55,716 nt of DNA. It comes from Bacteroidia bacterium (GTDB lineage: Bacteria > Bacteroidota > Bacteroidia > Bacteroidales > Prolixibacteraceae). The notes beneath the pieces are model-generated. The model had not been told where the DNA came from and made no database searches. It worked only from the letters and a program-made list of their open reading frames with translations. The DNA is taken from contig JAPLDS010000025.1 in NCBI GenBank assembly GCA_026391295.1, positions 1 through 55,716 of the forward strand. The letters are read 5' to 3'. Positions 26,761-36,809 of this stretch are shown piece by piece. Made by a program: the position numbers and the translations under genes. Within the stretch, counting starts at the first letter, position 1. Each line of letters opens with the position of its first letter.

Positions 26761-27794
26761 TTTTGGTTGCCAAATAACCTGAAGTTACGAAGCCATTTAT
26801 TTCTTCGATCTAGGATTAAGAAATCGATCAATATTAAGATGAATGCCAATACAAGAAAGAGGGGAAACTGATCGTCGTATTCAGAATAATCTCTTGAATT
26901 TAATTCAGATTTCTCCATTTTCTCAATTTCATTAAATAGGTTGTTTAGGCCTACCTCTGCATTGTTTGCTCTGATGTAGGTTCCTCCACCTGCAGTGGCA
27001 ATCTGCATCAACATATTTTCGTCGAGTTTAGTAACCACTACATTGTTATCTTTATCTTTCATGAAATCTTTATTTCCTTCACCAATAGGTATTGGAGCCC
27101 CTTGAGGTAGTCCCATTCCGATGGTATGAACGATAACCTTTTTCTCTTGGGCTTGTTTTGCTGCTCCAACGGCATCATCCTCATGGTTTTCACCATCTGT
27201 GATCACAATCACAGCTTTGCTACCATTAAAGGTGGGTGTAAACGATTTCATGGCTAGTTGAATGGCCGATCCAATCGCTGTCCCTTGTACAGGGACAATA
27301 CCGGTGTTAATAGCGTCAAGGAATAACTTCGCAGATACATAATCTGTTGTTATAGGGAGCTGAACATAAGCTTGTCCAGCAAAGACAATTAATCCAAGCT
27401 TGTCGTCACGGAGTCTTTCCGTAAGCTTTGCGATAGCTCTTTTAGCCCTTTCTAAACGATTAGGCTTTATATCTTCAGCCATCATACTGTTGGAGACATC
27501 TAAAGCAATCATCAGCTCAATACCTTTTCTCTTTGAAGTGAGTAACTTAGAACCAAATTGTGGCTGAGCTAATGCGATAATAAGAAGTCCAATTGCTGCG
27601 ATCCAGATGCTAAATTTGAGTATTGGGCGACCGTTTGATACACTGGGCATCAATTGAGTAATTAAACTATGATCCCCAAATTTTCGCAATAATCGGTGTC
27701 TGTTTACTCTGGAAAGAATAAACAGCACAACAAATACTGGGATCAACAGTAAGAGGTATAAATATTCAGAATGTGCAAATCTAAATGATTCCAT
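26757..27794 (-). CDS. batB: BatB: von Willebrand factor A domain membrane protein
   Basis: The 345-aa protein has an N-terminal BatA-type membrane segment (about 8-26), a second helix (about 60-76) and a VWA domain. Its MIDAS motif is ALDVSNSMMAED (DxSxS near residue 98), with VIVITDGENHEDDA further on. A C-terminal transmembrane helix (FPLFLVLAFILILIDFLIL) follows. It is a paralogue of the preceding BatA. The two lie in tandem, as in other Bacteroidetes. Confidence 0.92.
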   Translation of the reverse strand: MESFRFAHSEYLYLLLLIPVFVVLFILSRVNRHRLLRKFGDHSLITQLMPSVSNGRPILKFSIWIAAIGLLIIALAQPQFGSKLLTSKRKGIELMIALDVSNSMMAEDIKPNRLERAKRAIAKLTERLRDDKLGLIVFAGQAYVQLPITTDYVSAKLFLDAINTGIVPVQGTAIGSAIQLAMKSFTPTFNGSKAVIVITDGENHEDDAVGAAKQAQEKKVIVHTIGMGLPQGAPIPIGEGNKDFMKDKDNNVVVTKLDENMLMQIATAGGGTYIRANNAEVGLNNLFNEIEKMEKSELNSRDYSEYDDQFPLFLVLAFILILIDFLILDRRNKWLRNFRLFGNQK

Positions 27795-27817
27795 AATTCA
27801 CAATTTTTTCTTTCTTC

Positions 27818-28810
27818 TTAAGGAATATGTCGAAAAACAACTAGTTGTAATACTAAAGCAAATAGTGCCAGAATAAGTGCAGCTAAAGCATAGCGTCGAT
27901 ACTCTTCGTTCTTTTTGCTAAATTCCTTGTTTTGAATTTTAGATCGTTCAAGGCGATCAATCTCTTTATAGACATCAGCAAGTGTCTTGTTATTTGTGGC
28001 ACGGAAATATTTACCATCGGTCAAGGTGGCTATTTCTGACAGTGTTTTCTCATCAATTTTTACCTCTACATCACGCATCTGAACTCCAAAAGGTGTCTGA
28101 ACGGGGTAGGGAGCAGTTCCGATTGTACCAACGCCAATGGTGTACACACGAATGCCAAAGGTTTTTGCAATCTCTGCTGCGGTGATTGGTGCAATCTCGC
28201 CACGGTTATTTTCACCATCAGTCAGAAGAATAATAACTCTACTTTTTGCTTCACTGTCTTTTAGTCTAGATACTGCATTAGCAAGTCCTAAGCCAATAGC
28301 AGTTCCGTCTTCAAGCATTCCACTCTGCACATCTTGCAGTAGATTAACTAGTACCGAGCGATCCGTTGTAAGTGGACATTGGGTAAAACTCTCGGCCGAG
28401 AACACAACTAATCCAATTCGATCGTAAGGTCGACCAGAGATAAATTTTGTAGCCACAGCCTTAGCCGCCTCTACTCTATTTGGTTGGAAATCACGAGCAA
28501 GCATTGAGCTTGACAAGTCAAGTGCAATCATGATATCAATACCTTCAACCGTTTGGTTTTGCCAGTTATCCGCTGATTGTGGTCTAGCTAAACAAACGAT
28601 TACCAATGATAGGACAGCTATTTGAAGTGCAAAAACTAAGTGGCGTAAAGCATGCTTCCATGTTTTTGGCGATTGCTTGAGTGATTCAATAGAGCTAATC
28701 TGTATGCTTGCCTTGGATCTTGTCTGACGAAGGATATACCATGCTATCATTGGGATTAACCCAATTAGCAGGTAGAATAGTTCGGGTTTGGCAAATGTAA
28801 TATGGTCCAT
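27818..28810 (-). CDS. batA: BatA: von Willebrand factor A domain membrane protein
   Basis: The 330-aa protein has two N-terminal membrane helices and a VWA domain with MIDAS motif ALDLSSSMLARDF (about residue 95) and VIILLTDGENNRGE. A final C-terminal helix (YALAALILALFALVLQLVVF) is present. It presumably binds protein partners through a metal ion, within the MoxR/Bat complex at the inner membrane. Confidence 0.92.
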   Translation of the reverse strand: MDHITFAKPELFYLLIGLIPMIAWYILRQTRSKASIQISSIESLKQSPKTWKHALRHLVFALQIAVLSLVIVCLARPQSADNWQNQTVEGIDIMIALDLSSSMLARDFQPNRVEAAKAVATKFISGRPYDRIGLVVFSAESFTQCPLTTDRSVLVNLLQDVQSGMLEDGTAIGLGLANAVSRLKDSEAKSRVIILLTDGENNRGEIAPITAAEIAKTFGIRVYTIGVGTIGTAPYPVQTPFGVQMRDVEVKIDEKTLSEIATLTDGKYFRATNNKTLADVYKEIDRLERSKIQNKEFSKKNEEYRRYALAALILALFALVLQLVVFRHIP

Positions 28811-28812
28811 AA

Positions 28813-29832
28813 CTAAACTTCTTTCTTGGGTTCTGCCGATTCAGTAACCTGATCTGCTATTGTTTCTGACAGTGCAGGTTCTATTTTTTCAGGAGCCGAC
28901 TCAACCGTTGTCTCTTTGACGAATAAATAGGCGTTGTTAAGCATATTGAAATTCTCATCTGGCAGCGGATTAAGCTTCGCAAATTTCACCAAGTCGGCAA
29001 GTTCTAAGATCTGCTTTAGTTCAAGGATTGATTTATTCTCAACCTTTGTTTGGAGATTCTTAAAGCCTTTCAATATCTCAGGTGTGGTTTGCTCCATTGC
29101 TGTCATGGTAAATCGCTCCTCAATATACATTCGAACGATATCGGTTAGCCTTGTATAGTACTCCTTAACTTTTTCTTGTTGCCAGAGCTGCTCGCTTTTT
29201 AGCTTGTCTAACTCTTGAATAGCTAAGATATGCGCGGGTATTTTCGGTTTTGCTGGCCGCTCAAATAGGGGTCTATTTTTATTTCTACGACTGATCGCAT
29301 AAATAACCAAAAACACGATGGCAGCCAAGAGTATAATTCCTAGTATCCAAGGCGCTATCTCCTTAAAAGTAATTGGAGCGGCGAATGGCTTCTTGATGTC
29401 AGTCGGCCCTTTTTTAAGATCTACCGGAGGAAATTTAACGTTTAAGGTTAATTCTTCACTTTTTATTGAGTCGGTAAGAGCGCCATTTACAACCTTGAAA
29501 TAATACGAAGGTATCTGATGTGCACCGCTGTCGAAACAGGTAATTAGATAGGTTTGCTTGATCTGAATGCGCGTTCCATCTAATATAGAAGTGTCAATTT
29601 TTGACCTTTTTAAGATCTCAATTTTCTGAATCGTATCTGGTAGATGAGGTATTGTTATCTTATCACCTTTTGAAAGCTCAGCTACAACAAGTAGCTTTAT
29701 TTGGTCGCCAAGCCAGATGGAGTCGCGCTCAAGAGCTGCTTTCACTCTAATCTCTTGCGCCGCAGCAAAAGAGACCGAAAGCAAAATTGCAGCTAATGCA
29801 AACGTGAAATATTTAGTTAGGATTTTGCTCAT
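28813..29832 (-). CDS. Bat operon membrane protein (DUF4381/BatD-like)
   Basis: The 339-aa protein has a signal peptide (about 1-25, ending SFAAAQE). A beta-rich ectodomain (residues 27-150, with DSIWLGDQIKLLVVAELSKG) precedes one transmembrane helix (about 160-180, PWILGIILLAAIVFLVIYAI). The cytoplasmic helical tail includes YYTRLTDIVRMYIEERF. The architecture resembles a small BatD and is the usual gene between the DUF58 gene and batA. Its start overlaps the DUF58 stop by 4 bp (ATGA). Confidence 0.8.
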   Translation of the reverse strand: MSKILTKYFTFALAAILLSVSFAAAQEIRVKAALERDSIWLGDQIKLLVVAELSKGDKITIPHLPDTIQKIEILKRSKIDTSILDGTRIQIKQTYLITCFDSGAHQIPSYYFKVVNGALTDSIKSEELTLNVKFPPVDLKKGPTDIKKPFAAPITFKEIAPWILGIILLAAIVFLVIYAISRRNKNRPLFERPAKPKIPAHILAIQELDKLKSEQLWQQEKVKEYYTRLTDIVRMYIEERFTMTAMEQTTPEILKGFKNLQTKVENKSILELKQILELADLVKFAKLNPLPDENFNMLNNAYLFVKETTVESAPEKIEPALSETIADQVTESAEPKKEV

Positions 29833-30710
29833 AACTTATGTTCTCTTTTCTTGAATAGCGAAACCAATGATTTGACATAGTCCTCACGAGTACTGATGTT
29901 TACATAGTCAATGCCGGCACGCTTAAGAACGCTGTCCAGCTGTTTGTTCCGCTCTATCCAATGTTGATTGTAAGTTTCTCTAACTTTACTATTTGAAGAG
30001 TCTACCCAGATATATTCTCCGGTTTCGGCATCTTTGAATTTGATCATTCCAACCGATGGCAGTTCCGTTTCCCTTTCATCGTAGATACGAAGACCAACCA
30101 TGTCATGCTTGTTATTTGCAATTGATAGGGCCTGATCCATCGCTTCTGGCTTGTCCATTAAGTCAGAGATGATAAAGGCTGTTACTCGGCGCTTCATGGC
30201 ATTGGTGAGATAGCGTAATGCAACGGAGATGTCCGTTTTGCGAGATACTGGTTCAAACTCTATTAGCTCACGAATAATACGCAAGGTATGTGTTCTTCCC
30301 TTCTGAGGTGGGATGAATTTTTCAACCCGATCAGAAAAAAATAGTACGCCAATCTTATCGTTGTTCGAAATAGCTGAGAAGGAGAGGATCGCAGAAAGTT
30401 CAACGATAACGTTTTTTTTCGTCCGTTCAACAGTTCCAAAATCACGCGAGCCGCTAACGTCGACTAGCAACATCACCGTTAGTTCACGTTCTTCTTCAAA
30501 TATTTTGATAAATGGATGACCATAGCGAGCCGTGACATTCCAATCAATATTTCGGATGTCATCCCCAAACTGATATTCGCGTACTTCGCTAAATGCCATA
30601 CCGCGCCCTTTAAAAGCACTGTGATATTCGCCTGCGAAAATATTACGGGATAGCCCTTTGGTCTTTATCTCAATTTTTCGAACTTTTTTTAATAGTTCCG
30701 ATGCTTCCAC
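29829..30710 (-). CDS. DUF58 domain protein of the bat operon
   Basis: The 293-aa soluble protein has the DUF58 signature YQFGDDIRNIDWNVTARYGHPFIKIFEEERE (given here only as the conserved blocks GDDIRNIDWN and ARYG). A VWA-like fold follows, with MLLVDVSGSRDFG and AFIISDLMD. DUF58 genes nearly always follow moxR; the protein is a likely adaptor for the MoxR ATPase. It is 77 bp downstream of moxR. Confidence 0.9.
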   Translation of the reverse strand: MEASELLKKVRKIEIKTKGLSRNIFAGEYHSAFKGRGMAFSEVREYQFGDDIRNIDWNVTARYGHPFIKIFEEERELTVMLLVDVSGSRDFGTVERTKKNVIVELSAILSFSAISNNDKIGVLFFSDRVEKFIPPQKGRTHTLRIIRELIEFEPVSRKTDISVALRYLTNAMKRRVTAFIISDLMDKPEAMDQALSIANNKHDMVGLRIYDERETELPSVGMIKFKDAETGEYIWVDSSNSKVRETYNQHWIERNKQLDSVLKRAGIDYVNISTREDYVKSLVSLFKKREHKL

Positions 30711-30787
30711 TTTTCTTTTTTAATGAATCGTTAATCAATAAGAATACTTGTCAGTAAATCAAGATAATATTCTAGGTGATTCTTCCA

Positions 30788-31783
30788 CTAAGGGACTTCA
30801 ATGGTGTTTAGTATTTCGCTGATGATGTCTTCGGAAGTGAGATTGTTCGCTTCAGCTTCATAGCTTAGCCCAATACGATGTCTTAAAACATCATGACACA
30901 CTGCTCTGATATCCTCAGGAATAACGTACCCACGCCTTTTAATAAAGGCATACGCTTTCGCGGCTTGAGCTAGACTTATTGAAGCACGCGGTGAAGCACC
31001 ATACGTGATCATCTCCGCAAATTGAGTTAGTCCGGCAGCTGCAGGTTCACGCGTCGCAAATACGATATCTACAATATATTTCTGAATCTTCTCGTCCATA
31101 TAGACCTCTTTGACGATTTCTCGTGCCCGAATGATGTCTTTAGGCTTTAAGACCTTTGCCGCTTTCGGAAAGTCTTTTAAAAGATTCATCTTAATAATCA
31201 ATTGCTCTTCGTCCTTTTTTGGGTAATTCAAGACCACCTTAAGCATAAAACGGTCAACTTGAGCTTCTGGTAAGCGATAGGTTCCCTCTTGTTCAATCGG
31301 GTTCTGTGTCGCCATAACTAAGAACGGGTTTTCTAATGGGTAGGTTTGTGATCCAATAGTCACTTGTCGTTCTTGCATCGCCTCAAGCAGAGCCGATTGA
31401 ACCTTTGCTGGTGCACGGTTTATCTCATCCGCTAATACAAAATTGGTAAAAATAGGCCCTTTACGAACTACGAATTCCTCGTTTTTCTGACTGTAAATCA
31501 AAGTTCCAAGTAAATCGGCAGGTAAAAGGTCGGGGGTGAATTGTATTCGAGCAAATTTTGCATCAATGGTATTTGCAAGTGTGTTGATGGCGAGCGTTTT
31601 AGCTAGTCCTGGCACACCTTCTAAAAGGATGTGGCCATCGGAAAGCAAGCCGATCAATAAACTTTCAACCAGGTGCTTCTGCCCGATAATTACCTTATTC
31701 ATCTCCATGGAGATAAGGTCTACAAATGAACTTTCTTGTTGAATACGTTCGTTAAGTTCTCTAATGTCCATTGTTTGATTCAT
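30788..31783 (-). CDS. moxR: MoxR-family AAA+ ATPase
   Basis: The 331-aa protein has Walker A in LEGVPGLAKTLAINTLA (about 54-70), Walker B/ADEINRAPAKVQSALLEAMQE (about 117-136), sensor 1 in VMATQNPIEQEGTYRLPEAQVDRF and a C-terminal lid domain (GASPRASISLAQAAKAYAF). MoxR proteins are chaperone-like ATPases working with VWA proteins, here encoded just downstream. It is the first gene of the bat operon. Confidence 0.94.
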   Translation of the reverse strand: MNQTMDIRELNERIQQESSFVDLISMEMNKVIIGQKHLVESLLIGLLSDGHILLEGVPGLAKTLAINTLANTIDAKFARIQFTPDLLPADLLGTLIYSQKNEEFVVRKGPIFTNFVLADEINRAPAKVQSALLEAMQERQVTIGSQTYPLENPFLVMATQNPIEQEGTYRLPEAQVDRFMLKVVLNYPKKDEEQLIIKMNLLKDFPKAAKVLKPKDIIRAREIVKEVYMDEKIQKYIVDIVFATREPAAAGLTQFAEMITYGASPRASISLAQAAKAYAFIKRRGYVIPEDIRAVCHDVLRHRIGLSYEAEANNLTSEDIISEILNTIEVP

Positions 31784-32150
31784 AATCCAAAAGATAATTA
31801 ATTTTTATTCGTTAAAACGGATACGAAAATAACATTTTGTATTGTTCAAAAAATCATTTTTTGATTAAAAAATGTTAAGTCAAGTGTAAGATTAGTGGTC
31901 TGGGAAGATAAATATAGCTTTAAATCCCATATATACCTGTTTTTGATGTCTGGTAATTATTAAAATAGTAAAATTATTCTTTGATATCTTCGCATTAATG
32001 AGGATCATTTTACTGTTTTAAACGATGCGAATAGTTTTTACATCGTTCAATTAATTTAAATCCTACTTTTGTTTGGTTAAGGTTGGTCTGAGTATAACAT
32101 CTTTTAGGGCGTTATGGTTCAACCTATATTAGTTTGAAGAATTATTTTTT
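31784..32150. promoter_or_regulatory. Divergent promoter region, moxR/bat operon and truA
   Basis: This is a 367-bp A+T-rich spacer with no gene. On the plus strand TATCTTCG (31985-31992) differs by one base from the Bacteroidetes -7 box TAnnTTTG and may drive truA, with a leader of about 150 nt. On the minus strand TATTTTCG (31831-31824) is a similar one-mismatch box for moxR. Neither has a convincing -33 element. Confidence 0.35.
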
Positions 32151-32915
32151 ATGCAACGCTATTTTATTCAGCTTTCTTACGATGGGACTAATTACCACGG
32201 TTGGCAATTTCAGCCAAACGGACTCTCTGTGCAGCAAGTGCTAGAGCAAGCTTTGACCATTGTGGCACGCGAAGATATTGCTGTTACCGGTGCCGGTCGT
32301 ACAGATGCAGGCGTTCATGCAAGTTTTTTTGTGGCTCATTTTGATGCCGAAAATTCAACTCTTGATGCCGAAAAAATTACCTATAATCTAAATAGCCTTT
32401 TGCCGGCTGATGTGGCTGTGCAAAAAATATACAAGGTTTCAGAGCAGGCTCATGCTCGCTTTGATGCATTAAGTAGGAAGTATAATTATTATATTGTTAC
32501 ACATAAGAATCCATTTAAGCGTCAGTTTGCAACTAAAGAATCTCGTATTCCTGATTTAGAGTTGATGAATCAAGCAGCACAAAAATTATTCAACTATATC
32601 GATTTTACAAGCTTTAGTCGTGTGGGTACGGATGTGAAGACAAATAATTGCAAAATCATTCACGCCCAGTGGACGGAACAGCCCGATGGTTATGTTTTTA
32701 CAATTACCGCTGATCGCTTTTTGCGAAACATGGTTCGCGCGATCGTTGGAACGTTGCTTGAGGTTGGATTTAGAAAACTTACCATCGATGAGTTTTGTTC
32801 AATTATAGAAGCAAAAGATCGATCTTCGGCGGGTGCCAGCGTCCCTGCAAACGGATTATTTTTAGTAGATATTGTTTATCCTCCTGAAATGTCTCAGGGT
32901 CTAGTGCGACTCTAA
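32151..32915 (+). CDS. truA: tRNA pseudouridine(38-40) synthase TruA
   Basis: The 254-aa enzyme begins MQRYFIQLSYDGTNYHGWQF. The catalytic Asp is in GAGRTDAGVHA (about residue 53). The conserved RKYNYYI, FTSFSRVGTDVKTNNC and FLRNMVRAIVGTLLEVG are all present. It modifies the anticodon stem-loop of many tRNAs. It converges with aroE, the two stop codons being only 4 bp apart. Confidence 0.94.
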   Translation: MQRYFIQLSYDGTNYHGWQFQPNGLSVQQVLEQALTIVAREDIAVTGAGRTDAGVHASFFVAHFDAENSTLDAEKITYNLNSLLPADVAVQKIYKVSEQAHARFDALSRKYNYYIVTHKNPFKRQFATKESRIPDLELMNQAAQKLFNYIDFTSFSRVGTDVKTNNCKIIHAQWTEQPDGYVFTITADRFLRNMVRAIVGTLLEVGFRKLTIDEFCSIIEAKDRSSAGASVPANGLFLVDIVYPPEMSQGLVRL

Positions 32916-32919
32916 AATT

Positions 32920-33666
32920 CTACTTATTCCAGATATCCCAAGCTGCAAGAGCTTGAAGGTGCAGCATTTCCAATCCGTTTTTTGTAGTCGAACCACGTTC
33001 GATACCCTGCTTAAGAAAAGCTGTAACTTCTGGATTGTACACCAAATCAAACAATAGATGATTCGAGTTGATATAGGCATAGGGGATCTCTGGGCTCTCT
33101 TCGACTTTTGGATAAGTGCCTATCGGTGAAGTGTTCACAATGATGCTAAAGTGACTTAGTGTTTGTTCGTCTAAGCTGGAATAGCTAATCTCATTGTTCG
33201 ATTTCGGACTGCGCGACACCAATTGGGTTTCGATGCCTAAATTGTTAAGCGCTTTTACGATTGCTTTTGAAGCTCCTCCAGTACCTAAAACCAGTCCGTT
33301 TTTTTGGTGCTCTTGTAAGATTGGCCGAATCGATTCCTGGAATCCATGGATGTCGGTGTTGTACCCATGTAATGAATAGGAAGAGCCGTTTCGAACTATT
33401 TTAACTGTATTCACAGCTTTAATCTCTTTTGCTGCATCTGAGATCTCATCCAAATAGGGGATGATCTGCTCTTTATAGGGGATTGTAATATTGAAACCCT
33501 CTAAGTTTGGATTTGCAACTATCAATCCGGGTAAGTCGGTAATAGAAGGGATTTCGAAATTTAGATATTCGGCATCAAGATTTTCGTTTGCGAATTTTTC
33601 AGTGAAAAATCTTCTCGAAAAGGAGTGTGTAAGCGGATAGCCAATAAGTCCGAATGTACGTTTCAT
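32920..33666 (-). CDS. aroE: Shikimate dehydrogenase
   Basis: It reduces 3-dehydroshikimate to shikimate in aromatic amino-acid synthesis. The chosen start is ATG at 33666, giving MKRTFGLIGYPLTHSFS, the canonical N-terminus (248 aa). An upstream in-frame start at 33708 would overlap the preceding gene. Motifs: FNITIPYKEQ with the catalytic Lys, AVNTVK, the NADP-binding LGTGGASKAIVKALNNLG, and NTSPIGTYP. Confidence 0.92.
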   Translation of the reverse strand: MKRTFGLIGYPLTHSFSRRFFTEKFANENLDAEYLNFEIPSITDLPGLIVANPNLEGFNITIPYKEQIIPYLDEISDAAKEIKAVNTVKIVRNGSSYSLHGYNTDIHGFQESIRPILQEHQKNGLVLGTGGASKAIVKALNNLGIETQLVSRSPKSNNEISYSSLDEQTLSHFSIIVNTSPIGTYPKVEESPEIPYAYINSNHLLFDLVYNPEVTAFLKQGIERGSTTKNGLEMLHLQALAAWDIWNK

Positions 33667-33694
33667 AGGTTTTAAGTTATTGGCCAGAGTAAGC

Positions 33695-35113
33695 TTAGAT
33701 TTGATCATTGATCAGCTTTATAATCCAACGTTTGGATTGAAGCTGAGGGAAATCAAGAAGCATATCTTTATGCAGGAGGTAATTTAGGGACAAGGCAGCT
33801 TTAAAATAGCTCTTCGCCAGTTGCAGATTCTTATTTTCGGCAAGATAACCTGAAAGCTTATATAGAAGTTGAGCATTGCCACTAATAGTTTTCTCAGCTT
33901 CAAACAAGGTTTGAATTGCAAGATCTGTTTGGTCGTAATGGTAGAAGAAATCGGCTAATGCAAGCCAGAAATCACCATTGGATTCTTCTATTTCTACCGA
34001 TTTGCGAAAGGCAATAAGAGCGTCTTCATAATGATCAAGGGCAGCATTTACTTTTCCAAATGCATTCCAGAAATCGGCACAGCTATTGTCAAGTTTAATA
34101 GCTTTTTTGAGGAAAACTAGGCTTTCGGCTAGGTTCTCTTCAACCATTAACACCACACCTGCTCCATACCAGGCATCGGCATTCTTGGAATCTAGCTGTA
34201 TGGCTTGTTTGTAAAATTGATATGATTTTGAATACTCTGCAAGTTGGAAATAACATTCCGCCACATAAACCTTCGCGTCCGAAGAGTTTTTGTCGAATCG
34301 TAAATATTCAAAATAGTAGGTTAAGGCTTCTGAATAGCGCTCTAATGTCGAAAGCGTATTGGCTTTGTTAAAGAGTGCTGAAGCATAGTTTTCATCAATG
34401 GCTAAAGCAAAGTCATAAGCCTCAATGGCTTTATGGTATTCTTCGCGCCTTGTATAGATAATGCCAAGATTGTACCAGGCCGATTCAGCAAAAGGATCAA
34501 CATCGAGATATTCATTGTAAAGACGGATGCTTTTCTCGTCGTCGCCCAGTTTGTCGTAGCAGAAAGCTAAATCATACAACACGCTATCGTTTTTCGAATT
34601 CTCAGCGTATGCTTTTTCTAAGAAATAGGTCGCTTTGGTATAGTCCGTTTGTTGAACATACCCTGCACCAATGTTATATAATAAGTCATCGCGATCTTCA
34701 AACGAAAATTTTTCCGCTTTTTGATAGCACGCGTATGCTTTATTCGAATCACCTTGAATGCTATAGCAATTGCCAAGCATCAGAAGAAGTTCTGGATTTG
34801 AGTTCTCAATCTTTACAAGCATCAGAAGTAACTCGAGAGCCTTTTCGGTCTTTAATTGACCAATAAGTACTTGAGCTTTTTTAACTTTCACCATCAATGA
34901 GTGAGGGTGCTGCGAGATGGCTATTTCGCAGGCTTGCAGCGCATTGGTGAGTTGGTTTTTTTCAATATAGTGGTCTGCGATATGCTCAAAATCAGCCACG
35001 TCAAAGAATCCCATCTGTTCTTCAGATAGCATCTCCTTGTAACGTTTAACGACTCCGGCAAATTCCTTACTTTCGGAATTCTCTCTTGCCCCTTCCCACA
35101 TCGACATATTCAA
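33695..35113 (-). CDS. Tetratricopeptide repeat protein (472 aa)
   Basis: This is almost entirely TPR units from about residue 50 onward, for example AWYNLGIIYTRREEYHKAIE, ALFNKANTLSTLERYSEALT, AWYGAGVVLMVEENLAESLV and FWNAFGKVNAALDHYEDALI, roughly eleven in all. No signal peptide is evident, so it is probably a cytoplasmic scaffold. It commonly sits beside aroE in this phylum. The specific function is unknown. Confidence 0.85.
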   Translation of the reverse strand: MNMSMWEGARENSESKEFAGVVKRYKEMLSEEQMGFFDVADFEHIADHYIEKNQLTNALQACEIAISQHPHSLMVKVKKAQVLIGQLKTEKALELLLMLVKIENSNPELLLMLGNCYSIQGDSNKAYACYQKAEKFSFEDRDDLLYNIGAGYVQQTDYTKATYFLEKAYAENSKNDSVLYDLAFCYDKLGDDEKSIRLYNEYLDVDPFAESAWYNLGIIYTRREEYHKAIEAYDFALAIDENYASALFNKANTLSTLERYSEALTYYFEYLRFDKNSSDAKVYVAECYFQLAEYSKSYQFYKQAIQLDSKNADAWYGAGVVLMVEENLAESLVFLKKAIKLDNSCADFWNAFGKVNAALDHYEDALIAFRKSVEIEESNGDFWLALADFFYHYDQTDLAIQTLFEAEKTISGNAQLLYKLSGYLAENKNLQLAKSYFKAALSLNYLLHKDMLLDFPQLQSKRWIIKLINDQI

Positions 35114-35145
35114 TCTATTTAATGATACAAAGATAATAATTCGAG

Positions 35146-36699
35146 CTATACTGGTTGATGCTCGTGACGTAAAAGATCATTTATCGTTTTAACTGGATTA
35201 AAGGTGATAATTGGAACCTCCACAAACAGGGTGATCCAGTCGGCCATGGCCCCGTTCCATAGTCCAGGAAGTTCTTGTGCCTTAAGCGTTTTGCCATCTT
35301 TCGACTTGATTGAAATAAACCCAGTTTCAGGATCTCTATAGGTCATTAAATCGAATTTATCTCCTCTGTAATCCCGTACGCCACAGATAAGATCAACTGG
35401 ATTAAAATGGGTTGCTTGACTTAGAATCAGCTTTTGTGAGGAGTTGTTTGGATCGATCTGACTGCTTTCTACCACCTGTAGGGAGGTTGATCCATCGCTA
35501 TTCTCAGCCCAGAATGGACCTCCTCCAGGTTCGCCTTCATTTTTTACCATGCCACAGACCCTGATGGGTCGGTTTAGTTTTTGAACTAAAAATGTGGCTA
35601 GGCTAGAGGGGCTGTTTTCTGTCTGAATTGGACAGCTGATATTTAATTCCTCCGTTGCAAATATTTTAATTTCTTGAAGTTCTTCTTGAGAATAGTTTTT
35701 TAAATCTAAGACTTTTAAGTAGTTAAAGATCCGTTTTTGATATTCAACCAATCGTATTGTTAAGCCCATTTTTGAAAGCGTAGTCTCTTCTTTAAGTCGG
35801 TCAGGGACTACGTTGTCGATATTTTTAATAAATAGAATGTCTCCATCTACGTCGTTCAGATTATCTAATAAGGCCCCATGGCCTGCTGGTCTGAATAATA
35901 GCTTGTTGTCATTCAACCGAAATGGTTGGTTGTCTTGATCTACCGCAATGGTATCGGTATATGGTTTTTGTTCTGAAAAAGTTATATCGTAATTTACACC
36001 GTATCTGGTCTCGAGTTCTAGTTTTTTCTCTTCGATTTTTTGCTTGAAGAGCTTAAGATGCTCCGGCGAGACGGTAAAGTGAAGTTTTACTTGACTGTTT
36101 TTATCAGCACTATACAAGGCTCCTTCAACCATGTGTTCCTCTACTGGCGTGCGTGCTCCTTCTAGATAATTATGAAAATCTAGCAGTCCTTTAGGTAAGA
36201 ACCCATAGTTAAGGCCACGCTCGGAAAGCAACATATCGAGAATCTCCACATATTTTAATCTCCCATTTTGCATAAGCTCTCCATTTAAGGCTGCAATCAG
36301 TTTTTTGTAAAAAGCAAACTTAGAAAGTTGATCAAAAAATAGATTAACATTCTTGAACTGCTCTTCCTGCAATAGATCGTAGGCTTTGTTATTTGTGTCA
36401 GCTAGCTCTGAGAAAGCGAATAAAATTTGAAACATTCGACTGGCGGCTCCAGAGGCTGGTACGAATTTAACTGGCTTAAGACCTGCTTCGATTAAGTGCA
36501 TATATTGAGCAATTGTTTCGCTGCTTTTCTTTGTCTCAAGCTTAATGATTCCATCTCCTATTGTCGCTGCTCTTAGCACTTTCAGATAAGGAAAACCTTT
36601 CTTGAAATAGGTCAGTTGCTGCTCTACATCAGCAAGATGACTTCCTCTTGAGGCAATTTGTATTTGATCGTCGGATGTAAGCATGGTGTGGTGGTTCAT
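35146..36699 (-). CDS. DUF4301 family protein
   Basis: The 517-aa protein is recognised by VKFVPASGAASRMFQILFAF, FRPAGHGALLDNLNDVDGD and RPIRVCGMVKNEGEPGGGPFW. DUF4301 is a Bacteroidetes-specific family without an assigned reaction. The phosphate-loop-like PASGAASRM and the NDVDGDILFIKNIDN segment suggest a nucleotidyltransferase-like fold, which is inference only. It is 32 bp upstream of the TPR gene. Confidence 0.85.
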   Translation of the reverse strand: MNHHTMLTSDDQIQIASRGSHLADVEQQLTYFKKGFPYLKVLRAATIGDGIIKLETKKSSETIAQYMHLIEAGLKPVKFVPASGAASRMFQILFAFSELADTNNKAYDLLQEEQFKNVNLFFDQLSKFAFYKKLIAALNGELMQNGRLKYVEILDMLLSERGLNYGFLPKGLLDFHNYLEGARTPVEEHMVEGALYSADKNSQVKLHFTVSPEHLKLFKQKIEEKKLELETRYGVNYDITFSEQKPYTDTIAVDQDNQPFRLNDNKLLFRPAGHGALLDNLNDVDGDILFIKNIDNVVPDRLKEETTLSKMGLTIRLVEYQKRIFNYLKVLDLKNYSQEELQEIKIFATEELNISCPIQTENSPSSLATFLVQKLNRPIRVCGMVKNEGEPGGGPFWAENSDGSTSLQVVESSQIDPNNSSQKLILSQATHFNPVDLICGVRDYRGDKFDLMTYRDPETGFISIKSKDGKTLKAQELPGLWNGAMADWITLFVEVPIITFNPVKTINDLLRHEHQPV

Positions 36700-36809
36700 A
36701 TAAGGATAAAATTATATAAAATACCAGATAGTTGTAGGGTTGATTTTCAATTAAGAGGTCTCAATTATCAACAAAAAGTTAACAGAACTCCAATAGATAA
36801 GCATGTATC